This document shows positions 11,890-22,525 of a stretch of 64,000 nt of DNA, one piece after another. The position numbers were made by a program, and so were the translations under genes. Within the stretch, counting starts at the first letter, position 1, and each line of letters begins with the position of its first letter. Source of the DNA: Schizophyllum amplum (lineage: Eukaryota; Basidiomycota; Agaricomycetes; Agaricales; Schizophyllaceae); NCBI GenBank assembly GCA_007026445.1, contig VDMD01000002.1, forward strand, positions 186,001-250,000, read 5' to 3'. The notes under the pieces were generated by a model. That model was not told where the DNA came from and made no database searches. It was given only the letters and a program-made list of their open reading frames with translations.

Positions 11890-13561
11890 ATGACATCCGT
11901 GCGTGCACTATGCCTGTGGAGCTTGATATACTCACATAACATAACAACAGGCCTTGGACAGGTGTTCGCACTGCAAGCTGTCGAAACTAAAGTCGCTCGA
12001 GAAACACGATGAGACGACTATAGCGTCGCTGCAGGCCTTATCAAAGTCCTTGCCAAAATCAATATGGCACACCAACGATCCCGCTCCCCCTGAGCTGCGG
12101 TCAGATATCTCACGCATCATCGCTGGCGGAGACGAGGAAGTCAAGGTCATCAAGGACGCCATCAGCCTCTTGGGAACCGCGCTCAAGGAGCTCTATCATG
12201 CCCGCGACAGGATCCAAAGCTTCACTCGGAAACACAAATCACTCGTGTCCCCCCTCCGCACCCTCCCATCCGAAATTCTCTCCGAAATCTTCATGCATGT
12301 CGTCGATCCGCGCGTCGGGCGCATGCGACTATACCTGGACACCTATCAAAGCCTCGATGTGCACAAGGGTGTCTGGACATTGACTCGTGTATGCTCTCGC
12401 TGGCGCCGCCTCGCCCAAAGCGATTGTCGACTGTGGACGCGCGTCGACATCAACGCCAAGTCACTGGCTCGGTCCCGCAATCCGGTCCCCATTCTTGAAG
12501 CATACCTCAGTCGCTCAGCCAATCTGTCGCTCACAATCGACTGTGCACTGTCCTCCTACCCCGCATATATACCTGCTCCCTCTGCCGCAGCCGGTGTCAT
12601 ACGCCTGCTGTGGGAGGTCGCCAAGCGCTGGCGGAAAGCCACGTTCAACTTCGGCGACTGTGACCCGAGGGTGTGGGCAGACGTCAAGCAGTCGACATAC
12701 GACCGCCTTGAAGATATTCAGATACGATTTGGACGCTCTATACCACCAGACGCAGCCGTCAGCCTCAAAGTCGCGCCACGGCTACGTCGTTGTTCATTCA
12801 ATCAAGTCCTCCCCGTTCCCCCCAACGTCCGGCTTCCTATAGAACAGCTCACACACTACGTCGGTCCATGTCGCATCGGGCAGATAGACGTACTTCCGTA
12901 CCTGCTTGGCAGCGAGCACCTATCGCTCACCGACTACGGTTCCGGGCCGCTCGTGCACCTCCCCCGCCTTAGGCGACTGTCCATCAAGGTTGCGAACATC
13001 GCGGACCGACTGGAGGCGCCTGTTCTGGAGGAACTTTCCGCGTTCCACCTCGTCAACGGCATGCATGCCATCGTGGACATGCTCCGACGGTCAGCGTGCG
13101 ACAGTCTTACGCTCTTGCAAACATCCTTCATTCACTTTCCGCTCACGGCGATCCTCGACATCCTTCAGCTGTCGCCCCGGATGCGCGACCTGCGCATCGC
13201 AGTGCAACCTCCCGACGCGCCAAAAGCGGACGACTTCTTCCGGCGCATGATACTGCCCGAGGACGGCGGTGCGAGCGAGGAGGCGGTTCCGCCACCGCGG
13301 TTAGCGCCCGACCTGGAGACCATCACGTACGCGTTTTACGGAGACGGTCCTCACGCGCCCCAGGCTTTCATCACGTTCCTGAAGTCCAGGATGGCGCGAG
13401 AGAACCCGGTTCTAAAGGACGCGTCGCTGCTGTTGGGGGATAAGCGATATCACGAGAAGAGTCCAGCGCTGCAGCGCAGCGTGAAAGAATTGGCGAGTGC
13501 GGGTCTGAAGCTTCGAATATCTGATGTACACTTAGCGCACATATCTGCTGTGGATGTATGA
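11890..13561 (+). CDS. F-box protein, type 2, copy C (Cys-pair N-terminus)
   Basis: A putative SCF adaptor. The main exon runs from about 11951 to 13561 and starts RCSHCKLSKLKS. No ATG opens this frame, so a small first exon is proposed: ATG at 11890-11898 spliced by a GTGCGT donor to an AG just before 11951. A helical segment (VIKDAISLLGTALKELYHARD) is followed by a clear F-box: SPLRTLPSEILSEIFMHVV, then VCSRWRRLAQSDCRLWTRV. The C-terminal ~400 residues are Leu-rich, with no exact repeats recognised. The layout (CxxC, helix, F-box, LRR-like) matches the genes at 49352 and 51397, except that there an intron follows the F-box, which is absent here. It is divergent from copy B. Confidence 0.78.
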
Positions 13562-13881
13562 TGTCTCAGCAAGCCCGTTGCCTGCGTCCGGCAATAAAAC
13601 ACGTTAAATGCTTTAGTTGTGGGTCCGCCACGAAGAGCTCGCGTAGTGCTGACCATATTTGACATGGAACTTCAGTTAGCGGCAGACTCGCATACGTTCA
13701 GGATTGGACGGCCAACAATAGGTTTGTATCAAGGCGCGGACCCGTGGTCTATTGTTCCTCCTGTTTTAGGCGCCATTGTTCCGAATCGCTCAACAAAAGC
13801 ACCCAGCGCCTCAAATTACATGATGCTTATATACGGACCAGTTGTACGTCGGCATACACTTCCTTCTTCACCTTGACCAAC
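13562..13881. promoter_or_regulatory. Upstream region of coiled-coil gene 2
   Basis: This intergenic stretch lies between F-box copy C and coiled-coil gene 2. A TATATA-like box near 13828-13834 is about 50 nt upstream of the ATG at 13882. Nothing else was recognised. Confidence 0.4.
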
Positions 13882-15121
13882 ATGTCTCAGGATGCGGGAC
13901 CCAAAACGATACATTGGAAAGTCGCCCTGTCCAGCAGGCTGGACGCCATCGACGATCTTCTCCAAAGATACGGTGAAGCCGTGGACCTGTTCCCAGACGA
14001 CCAGGACGCCCTCAAGTCTCGCGTCGCCACACAAGCGCTGCGTATCGGTACGCTTGAGACCACCGTCCGCCTGTTCATGGAACGTTTCGCCGTTGCCACA
14101 AATCAAGTGCGCGACATGCGAGGGGAGTTGACCAAGCGCTCCGCGCATATCGAGGAGCTACGCAGCGCTGTCTCGCGCCTTGAAGCCAAGTACGAGCGCT
14201 TTCGATCGGAGAACGATAGAGTGCTGCGCGAGCGGGACGAAGCGGAGGAGGCGGCCAGCGGGAATCGCCGTCTCGTGCGCGAATGCCAAACCCAGCTCCG
14301 CGCTCAGGATCGAGTCCTCCACGATGCCTATTCGAGGATCGGAGAGATGGAGACGCGCTTTCAAGAACAGCACGACGACCTCCACGGCGCGTTGGCCGAT
14401 CTCGAGAATGAGGCGGATCGACGTGCACAACTGGAAAAGCAAAGACTCATGGAGGAGGCCAACCGGGCGGTCGAGGTCGCCACTCACGAAAGGAACAGAA
14501 ATGAGGTGCACGAGCGACAGTCCATGAGGGCGCCGAAGTTGCCGCGACAAGCGCAGCCCCATGCCACTGAGAAGCCGTTGCCACAAACTACGCCATCGTG
14601 GCCGACTTCGCCTACGGTCCATCCGATGGATTATGCAAGATCGGCGGGGTGCGCTCCTGGGGTACAGCAGCCCTCTCCCTCGCCTTCGCCAGAAGGAAGT
14701 CCACGCAGATTCGAGGCGCATGATAACAATACGGATGCAGCACGGGACCGGTCAAATTATACAGCAACGTACGCTGGACGCGGTGCAGGCAATCAAAGTG
14801 AGTGACATCAATCATCTGTTTTGGACCATTGATCCGAGACCACAGCGAAGGTAGGTCATACATACCCAATGAAACTGGGTGCGTCTTGATTTTCACCTGC
14901 CACATCTACAAACTCACGGACCAAACAGGGCCACACCTGGCGTCAGCACCACCTGTTCTCAGATACCGATATGCTCGAGTCCACACGAGGAGACGGTCGT
15001 TGTCGGCAATCCTGCTGCGACGCCATTGATATATACACCATTGGGTGGCCCGCGAGTAGGCCCGGCGGCATATACACCGGGTGAGCGACTTCTCGTCGTT
15101 ATCCAACTCATCATCAGCTAA
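13882..15121 (+). CDS. Coiled-coil protein 2 with Pro-rich C-terminus
   Basis: The function is unknown. The start at 13882 (MSQDAGPKTIHWKVALSSR) opens a ~310-residue exon. Residues ~50-200 are a long coiled coil with SAVSRLEAKYERFRSENDR and QEQHDDLHGALADLE, which align with the first coiled-coil protein. A Pro/Ser-rich region follows. Unspliced translation stops at 14805, but a GTGAGT donor near 14795 and an acceptor near 14929 keep phase. They add a compositionally similar tail (VGNPAATPLIYTPLGGPRVG), ending at 15121. This splice model is inferred. The gene lies between type 2 and type 1 F-box genes on the same strand, so it is part of the cluster. Confidence 0.6.
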
Positions 15122-15797
15122 CATGTATACGAAGAGAGGCCCCACAGGTCAAAGGTAGAGGCTGAGAGGCGTAGGCGCGGCTTGCGCGAAGTGCTTCATT
15201 CGGTCTCCTCGTCGAGCGGAACAAGTTCTCCTGAGCCAATCGACATTTTGCCGCCTGGGCCGTCCTGATCAAGCTGTCGGTATGCCAGTGACGTACCTCG
15301 ATACTCCAATGATCGACAACAATGTGATTGTCGTGATTCCCGCCCTCACACTCCCCACACCTTCTCCTTCTCGGCCCTACAACTGTGTTAGGTGCATGCG
15401 CTCGACCAGGGGATCCTGCCAGTATATCTAGCGGAAGCTTCATATGTGCAGTAAAATATTCCGTTTATCTAAAGGATCGTGCTGGCAAACCATCTTGCAG
15501 CCGTTCCGGCGGGAGCTGCACTCCAACTTGGTCGAGCATGACCGGGTCCAAGACCGGGTCAGCACAAACGTGGTCAGCCTGTTCCCTGAGTCCTATCCCT
15601 TCCTGGACTTTACTGTATACTCGTGCATGCCATACATACATCTGTCGCTGCGAGATCATATGCAATCGTAGCACTGGTAGGAGGATACGACACAAAGCCT
15701 GTAGGCGCATGCTTGCACATGCTTACGTCGATCACCATCATCGATCAACGCGGTGGTGTCGACCCGAATTTTGCTTGCCAGGGCAGCGTCACGCAAC
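15122..15797. other. Intergenic region without a clear gene
   Basis: Short uncorrelated frames only. It must contain the promoter of F-box copy E; no definite TATA element or RNA gene was recognised. Confidence 0.4.
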
Positions 15798-17476
15798 ATG
15801 CACCGATGTCTTTCCATTACCGAAATAATCACCATGATCTGCGACGACCTGGCCTGCGAAGGCAGCGACACCTTCGACTTCAGCGGGGAACCTCTGAATG
15901 GCCAGGTAACGCTCGCTCGGCTGTCGCTGACGTGTAGGTCACTGTCCATCGCAGCGCTTCGAGCTCTGTGGAGAACTGTGCGCGACATGGGACACTTCGT
16001 AAAATACACGATGCCCGCTGATTTTTGGCTTTCCGGGGAAGTATTCGGCCGGAGTCTCGTAAGTAATCTTGTCAGATAGGTTCGCTTGGTGTTGACTTGG
16101 GTTCGCTTCAGACTCCTAGTCGCCTTCCTTCCGAAGAGGACCTCAAGCGTTTCAAGTTCTATGCCGCGTTCATTCGAGAGATGCAATTCGCAGGCACGGT
16201 CACGCTACACGACGACATCTACAACACTCTCTGCATGGCATGTAATGCGCCTGTCTTCCCGAACTTAACACGAATTTCGTGGGACTCCAGCGGATTGAAT
16301 CTCATCTACATTCATTACTTCCTCTGTCCTTCGATTACCAGCTTGCATATCACGGCGAACAGCGTGTCAATGGGTGACATATCCATTTTGAACAACGTGC
16401 AACGGCGCTGGTCCTCTACAATCATCGATCTCAAGATCGAACACCCAGCAATCACACACGGCACCATCACAGCTTTCATGGACACCATCTGCTCCTGGAG
16501 GTTGCAAAGACTTTCATTATCCCGTATCGACTGGTCTCGCTTCGCGGACATTGCGAGCTCAGCAGCGCTTCGAATACTACAGCTCGGCCTTCACGGGGAT
16601 TTCGACTTGGAGATACCGAGCACCATCGAATTCTCAGCCTCGTGTACCTTCGAGAGCTTGACCACCTTACGAATCGGCACTCGTATGTCATTCCAGACTT
16701 GCATCGGCATGTGGCGCGCATCGTCCTTCGCTTGCTTGGCGCATTTGACCATCAATGGTCTCGATACAGAACCAGCATGTTGGGGGGAGCTATTCGCCGC
16801 TATCCGCGCTGCACATACAAATCCTCGCCTGCTGCGCACGCTGCTCATCTCGGACCACCTCGAAGACGATGATACGCCAGGCTCGGGACTCAAGGATGTT
16901 GAAGAACCCCGATTTGCCCCGCTCTACGACTTCTGCGAGCTCGATGATGTATTCCTGTCCAGTCGCGACGGATTCGGTCTCACGATGACCACGATCGAGG
17001 GGATGGCAAGAGCATGGCCGCGTCTGGAGGAGCTCAGTCTCATGGCCGTATCATTTCTGGAGAACCCCCAACTTCCCCTCAACGCCCTTGCGCACCTCGC
17101 CGCCAATTGTCCTCGTCTTTCCAGACTCGAGATCGATGTCGATGCAACGAATATGTCGCTGAAGGACGCCCCCCAAGCGCCTTGGTCTCCGCAGAGCGCA
17201 CTCATGGCCCTGAATGTGAACTGGTCTTCAATCGGGAGTGCGCGTCCGGTGGCCGCGTACCTCTTGATCCTATTCCCGAACTTACGAAATGTCTACCCAA
17301 TGCGACCCGCGTCTCTGGCCCGAGATGCCGACGTCCGAGTCAAGAGGTGGGATCGTGTTCAGTACCTGCTTCCGGTGTTGGCGGCGGTGCGTGACTTCGC
17401 CATCGACAGGGACAGCGCAGTCGTGAGGTGGAAGGAGTTCAATAATGATGGGTATGGCGGTGCATTGGATGTCTAG
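15798..17476 (+). CDS. F-box/LRR-like protein, type 1, copy E
   Basis: The start at 15798 gives MHRCLSITEIITMICDDL. Exon 1 holds LARLSLTCRSLSIAALRALW and VKYTMPADFW. One intron (about 16060-16112, GTAAGT donor) joins to TPSRLPSEEDLKRFKFYAAF. Exon 2 contains PVFPNLTRISWDSSG, SMGDISILNNVQRR and a series of leucine-rich units, with LAHLAANCPRLSRLEIDVDA near the C-terminus. It ends YGGALDV. Length is about 540 residues. It is in tandem with copy F, to which it is clearly most similar (FYA(A/P)FIREM(Q/K)F, CMAC.APVFPNLTR). SCF-type substrate recognition is the family-based guess. Confidence 0.8.
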
Positions 17477-17968
17477 CGGTACATTGTATTGGCTGCATAG
17501 CTGTACACTTCACCTTGAACAGCCTTGCTGAAACCAGTCTGCGCGACGGCCGTGAGATGGTGCAGCGATATCATCAAGGATATCATAATCGAGTACTTCG
17601 CCTTCAACATCGACCGGACCGGTAACGGCCACCCAACACCTGAGGAAACTACGACACGAACGCAGCCCGCCACGGAGGATGGTCATCATAGACTTTGAAG
17701 CGGAGGCGCCCACCTGTGGGCTATCGCGTCTTTGTACTGTAGTTACCTGCTGCGCGAATATGCTGCAGAGACAAAGAAAAATTGGACTTAAGTCTAGGTG
17801 CTCTCACCACGTGACCGCGTCGGTGTGTTCATGTTTACTGACGCCTCAACCGTCTTTTAAACAACACGAAAGCGCTTGGACCTCGTTTAGTCCTCGTATA
17901 TTCTCCCAACACTTCGCTCACCATCTGGCTCAAAACCTTCCCGCCATTGTCCTGAACAGCATTTCAAT
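17477..17968. other. Intergenic, promoter of F-box copy F
   Basis: The spacer between tandem copies E and F contains a CCACGTGAC motif near 17808-17816 about 160 bases before the start codon. No coding region was recognised. Confidence 0.4.
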
Positions 17969-19670
17969 ATGCATCGTTGCCTTGAGATTCCCGAAATCCT
18001 TGCCATGATTTGCGATTCTCTCACTAGTGGCAGCGACATCGCTGCTGATGGCACAAATGCTCAGAACCGTCGTGCACTGGCTCGACTAGCTGTGTGCTGT
18101 CGGACTACATCACTTCCAGCACTACGCGCACTCTGGAGGACGGTAACGGAGCCGACCGTAATCGTCAAGTACACAATGCCTGACGGTATCTGGGCCGTTG
18201 TTCCTGTAGAGTCGGACGACGACGAAGACGATGGAGATATACTTGTAGGTCCTGAAAATACGTCCAAGAAGTTTTATTGAAGACCACCCGCAGGTTGCAA
18301 CGCGACCCATAGTCCCAGCGGACCTCAAGCGGTTCATGTTCTACGCGCCTTTCATCCGGGAGATGAAATTCGGGTGGGACGTCCCGCTCGCTGTCGCAGA
18401 AGATAGCTATAGCGCGATCTGCATGGCATGTCCTGCACCTGTCTTCCCCAATCTCACTCGCATGGGTTGGGACATTGACGGTCCGGTCCTACTCTACTCT
18501 CGCTTCTTCATCTGTCCCTCACTCACCAGCCTGCACATTGTTGCCGGTTCTATATCCATGGGCGACGTGTGCATCCTGCGCTGCATGCCACAGCAATGCC
18601 CTGCGATAACAGAGTTCAAGCTCGACCTGGAGACGGCCACGGACGCGATTATCGACGCACTCGGGGAACCGATTTGCGCATGGGCCCTTCGGAAGCTCGA
18701 CGTGACGCACATCAACCAGTTATGCCTCGTCCGGCTGGCCAACTCTCATGTACTTGAAGAGCTGAACGTCGAGAACGACCAGCATAAATGCGGACTATCA
18801 AGCCTCATTGACTTCCCGGCGGGAGCCTTCGCTTCTCTCACCAGCTTGCGCCTCGGAATACCGTTGTCCTTTACAGCGTGCATCAGCATGTTGCGCGCGT
18901 CGTCTTTCACAGCCCTGCGCGTCCTTGCCATCCACTCACTCGCGCCCAATCCTACCCGCTGGGGAGAATTATTCGCTGCGGTCCGGGTCGCACACACGCA
19001 ACCTCGATTATTGCGCGAACTCATACTCAGGGACCGCCTGTCCGACCTGGAGCCAATTTCAAGAGGCCCGGAGCCAGACGACGTCGCAGACTCGCGCTTC
19101 GCGCCTCTATACGACTTCTCACAGCTCGAGGCCGTGGAGCTGAGCGCCCTGGATGGCTTTCGCCTCACGGACGGTGTAGTCGAGAGCATGGCGCGTGCAT
19201 GGCCCAATTTGCGCACACTCCGCATCATCTGCCGGACTCCCTTGTCCAGCCCCCAGCTATCTCTCGCAGCGCTGGCACACCTGGCTTCCGGCTGCCGGTC
19301 TCTCGCGAGCCTCGAGATCGACGTCAACGCGACGGGCGCGTCGCTCGCGCAGGTCCCGCCGGAGCCGTTTACACCGCAAAGCGCGCTCCGCCGTCTGCAG
19401 CTCAACTGGTCGACGATCAAGAGCGCGCGTCCCGTGGCCGCGTATCTCTCCTGCCTCTTCTCGAACATCGAGGAGCTCACGTCGGTTTCGCGCGATGAGG
19501 CGCTGTTGAGCACCCTGCAGTGCCCACGGTGGCTCAAGGTGGGGTATCTGCTTCCAGCGTTTACTGCCGTGCGCGAGTACGCTGAGAGCCGAGGGACTGG
19601 GGAGGGCGCTGGCCGATGGAAGGATTTCAATGACGAGACGTTCAGCGGAGTATATGACCAGGACTTGTAG
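17969..19670 (+). CDS. F-box/LRR-like protein, type 1, copy F
   Basis: The start at 17969 gives MHRCLEIPEILAMICDSL. Exon 1 continues with LARLAVCCRTTSLPALRALW and VKYTMPDGIW, then an acidic DDDEDDG stretch. The intron is about 18250-18292 (GTAGGT donor, CCGCAG acceptor). Exon 2 has LKRFMFYAPFIREMKFGWDV, PVFPNLTRMGWDIDG, SRFFICPSLTSLHI, SMGDVCIL and Leu-rich repeats with LAHLASGCRSLASLEIDVNA. It ends GVYDQDL. About 540 residues. Its 3' end faces the permease gene with under 200 bases between them. Similarity to copy E indicates a recent tandem duplication. Confidence 0.8.
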
Positions 19671-19859
19671 GCGATTCGTTCGACAGTCATACGTATTCCT
19701 GTCCACTTGGCGTTCAGAACGTTCAAGTCCGGCGCACACTGGACAATGCGCCCGTCTTATCCTTTACATTAGTTACATTAGTAATCATGTTATAACGCAG
19801 ATCTACATAAATTATAGACGACTATATACAACGAGCAGCAGGCGCATTTCCAATCCGAC

Positions 19860-21938
19860 TTACGACGTCTTCTCCGACTCAAGCTCTTTCCGACGTTGAG
19901 CCTCGACGTCAATGACATTCTCCTGAGGCAGAGCATCCTCATCGTCCTCCTTGTCTTCCTCCGGCAACAGAAGATTGAGCACGACAGCAACAAGGCCCGC
20001 CGAGAGGACTGCAAGATCCATTAGCAACCAAGCTCCCAGCCAGGCCTGAAAGTGGAAAAAAAAACTCACAAGGCGTGCTCAGCACAATCGTAATCGAATC
20101 AAACAATCCCTTCAACCCCGAGCTCGGACTATCCACCCCATCGAACAGATGCGCAAAGATCTCCGGCGCCAGAATATTCCCAATCCCAAAGCTCATCGCC
20201 GCCGCCAGCACGAACCGGTCCCGACGCGAGTACGGCGTCATCGCCAGCACGCGCAGGCCCGACGTGCACACGCTCGCGAACAGGAACGTCGTGACGCCGC
20301 CGAGGACGGTTTTCGGAATAGCGAGGAACACGCCCGAGATCTTGCCGAGCACGCCGAAGAGGAGGAGGAAGACGCAGCACCAGCGGCCGGCGCCGCGGTT
20401 CGCGCAGCGGGTGATCGCGATCACGCCGTTGTTCTGCGCGAAGACGGAGAGCGGGGTGACCGTGAAGAGCGCTGAGAAGAAGCCGCCGAGGCCGTCGCTC
20501 TGGGGTGTGTGTTAGCGCGTGAGGGGAGTGGGTGGGTAGAGAAACGACGCACCAAGACACCGCCCTGGATGCGGCTATCGAATTCCTCGCCGTCGACGGC
20601 TTGCCGAGAGACCTCGGCGGAGGCCGTAATGTCCCCGATAGCCTCCATCGCGAGCGATACTGCAAGAGGCTTAGTTGGAAAGGAGAAGCCTGAGAACGAG
20701 ACGCACTATACACGGCAAGCATCGGCAGAATGGCGGGCGGGTACACATCTATCTTGAACGTATGCACCCTGTGAACCTGATGAGTATCGGCGAGCAGGAC
20801 GCATGGAGGCCAAGTACGCACCACAGGAACGTGATAGCTGGCGCCGTCTTGATGGAGCTGCCGTCGATGTAGCCAGTGGCTCCGGCGACGATGCATCCCA
20901 CCGCGAGGCCCACGATGATGCTGATGTTCTTCATGAAGGGCGATCCGAAGAACTCGCACAGCAGAATAGTCATGAACGACAGGAAGCCCAACCCGATGAA
21001 TTCGGGAGATCCCCACGGCAGAGGACGAGGCGCGGCGATATTGGGGCAAAGCGCGAAGAACGCGGGCGGGTTGGCCGAGGAGCAGTCGTTGGACCCACCG
21101 CCCCAGTCAAGGATCCCCGAGTCGCCGATGAGGTGCATGCCGATGAGCAGGACGACGGTACCGGTGACGATGGGCGGGAAGACGCGCCGGAGGATGCGCA
21201 CGGGGACGAAGGAGAGGAAGATCTCCAGGAAGGCGCAGATGAGCGACGTGCCGAGGAGCATGCCGTACGCGTCCGGGCAGGGTCCCCGGGTGACGGTGCC
21301 ATCTTCTGCGGTGGTGGAAGGGCAGGTCCCGTTGGCGTACATGGAGTTAAAGATGGAACTCGCAGTGCTCAGCGTGGCGAAGCTGGTTCCGACGACCGTG
21401 ATGAGGCCGGTCCCGAGGTACCAATTGCGCCACAGACGGATACGCGACATCTGTACCAAGCTGAGGATGCCTGCAAGAGAAATTAGCAGTGATTAAGTTC
21501 GTCGAGAGATACGCACCAGAAGCGATCAGGCTGGCAGAGATCATGTAGGCGGACATCTCAGAGTCGAGGTTGAGCGAACTGGCAAAGATGATGGGCGGGG
21601 TGATGAGACCAGCCAGCATTGCAAGCGCGTGCTGGAAGCCACTGGATATGGCGAGGATGAGGGGGAGGTCTTCATCGAGCGCATAGAACGGCGGTGCCCG
21701 TCTCTTCGTCCTCATGAAAGGGAGGCTCGGCATGCATAGCCTGTGAGCGAGTTAGTCAACATTGTCGATCTACTGAAAAGAGTACGCACCAGCCGTAATT
21801 GTAATCTCCCACCCAGCCATCGCGCGTAGTAAGTTTTCGCTTGATGCCCTGCGCGCGCTCACGCAGTCCGTGCTTGCCGGACAGCGAAGGGGACGCGGTC
21901 TCGGAGGGCTGCTCCTTGGTCATGGACCCGGTGGACAT
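19860..21938 (-). CDS. Uric acid/xanthine permease (NCS2/NAT family)
   Basis: This plasma-membrane proton symporter takes up oxidised purines (UapA/UapC type). The ATG at 21938 (MSTGSMTKEQ) gives a cytosolic N-terminus. Conserved segments include GFQHALAMLAGLITPP, the YLGTGLITVVGTSF region, ATGYIDGSSIKTAPAITFLW, and the NAT signature QNNGVIAITRCANR in TM10 with its essential Gln-Asn-Gly. Further on is GGVTTFLFASVCTSGLRVLA. A small intron near the 3' end (about 20003-20068) gives a better C-terminus (LSTPFLSAGLVAVVLNLLLP) than read-through. The acidic tail ends LESEKTS. Several other short introns interrupt the gene. The signature favours uric acid/xanthine specificity over ascorbate carriers. 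Confidence 0.93.
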
Positions 21939-22525
21939 GGTGGAGGAGGACAAGCGCGACAGGCACAGACGTTGTCGTCGAGGCCTTACTTATGAGGTCT
22001 GCGGAGGCGCCTGATCTCCAACATGTCACAACACAAGTATGCACATGCGGGGGCGTCCAACGGGGTTGATAAGCCCAAAAATGAGCGCCGAGGCCGCGGC
22101 TGGCCGTAGACTGAGGAGCAGGAGAAAAATCTTGAGGCCTGAGAAACTGCGATAAGTTCCAGGGCATCTACTTATTGCAGCACGACTGCGGGTACCCAAG
22201 GGTACCCATCGGCCATCGGCCAAAAGAACAATGGAAAGGTGACAAAAAAGTACAATGCCAAGCGACGGAGTCACGGAATCTAAACGGAACAGGACCCGGA
22301 GAGATAACTTGAGATAGTAAATAGATTAGATTAGATTAGACGGAGCACAGCTGGATTAGGAAACTCATCATCTTGTCTACAGTCTTTCTTTGAGTCTTTA
22401 GCAGAAATCAACATCCGCCCGAAGCTGACCCTAGGCTGACCCCGAGCAGACACTGAGGTCGCTTGGAGACTCTGAGCTAACATCAGGACAAAGACAAACA
22501 TCGGCTTCGACACATATCCATCCCC
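21939..22525. promoter_or_regulatory. Divergent promoter between permease and histone deacetylase
   Basis: Two head-to-head genes share this region. It contains a short tandem run of GATTA units (about 22322-22340) and two GGGTACCC-like half sites near 22190-22205. No TATA box was evident. The GATTA/GATA-like units could be nitrogen-regulation (GATA factor) sites for the purine permease; this is inference. Confidence 0.4.

Noticed and set aside
18746..19726. 326-codon minus-strand frame opposite F-box copy F
   Set aside because: Arg/Ser-rich shadow of a clearly coding LRR exon; no motif and no conservation with the antisense of the other copies.
20803..21486. 227-codon plus-strand frame opposite the permease
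   Set aside because: Antisense to transmembrane-segment exons; Asp/Glu/Arg-rich composition is an artefact.
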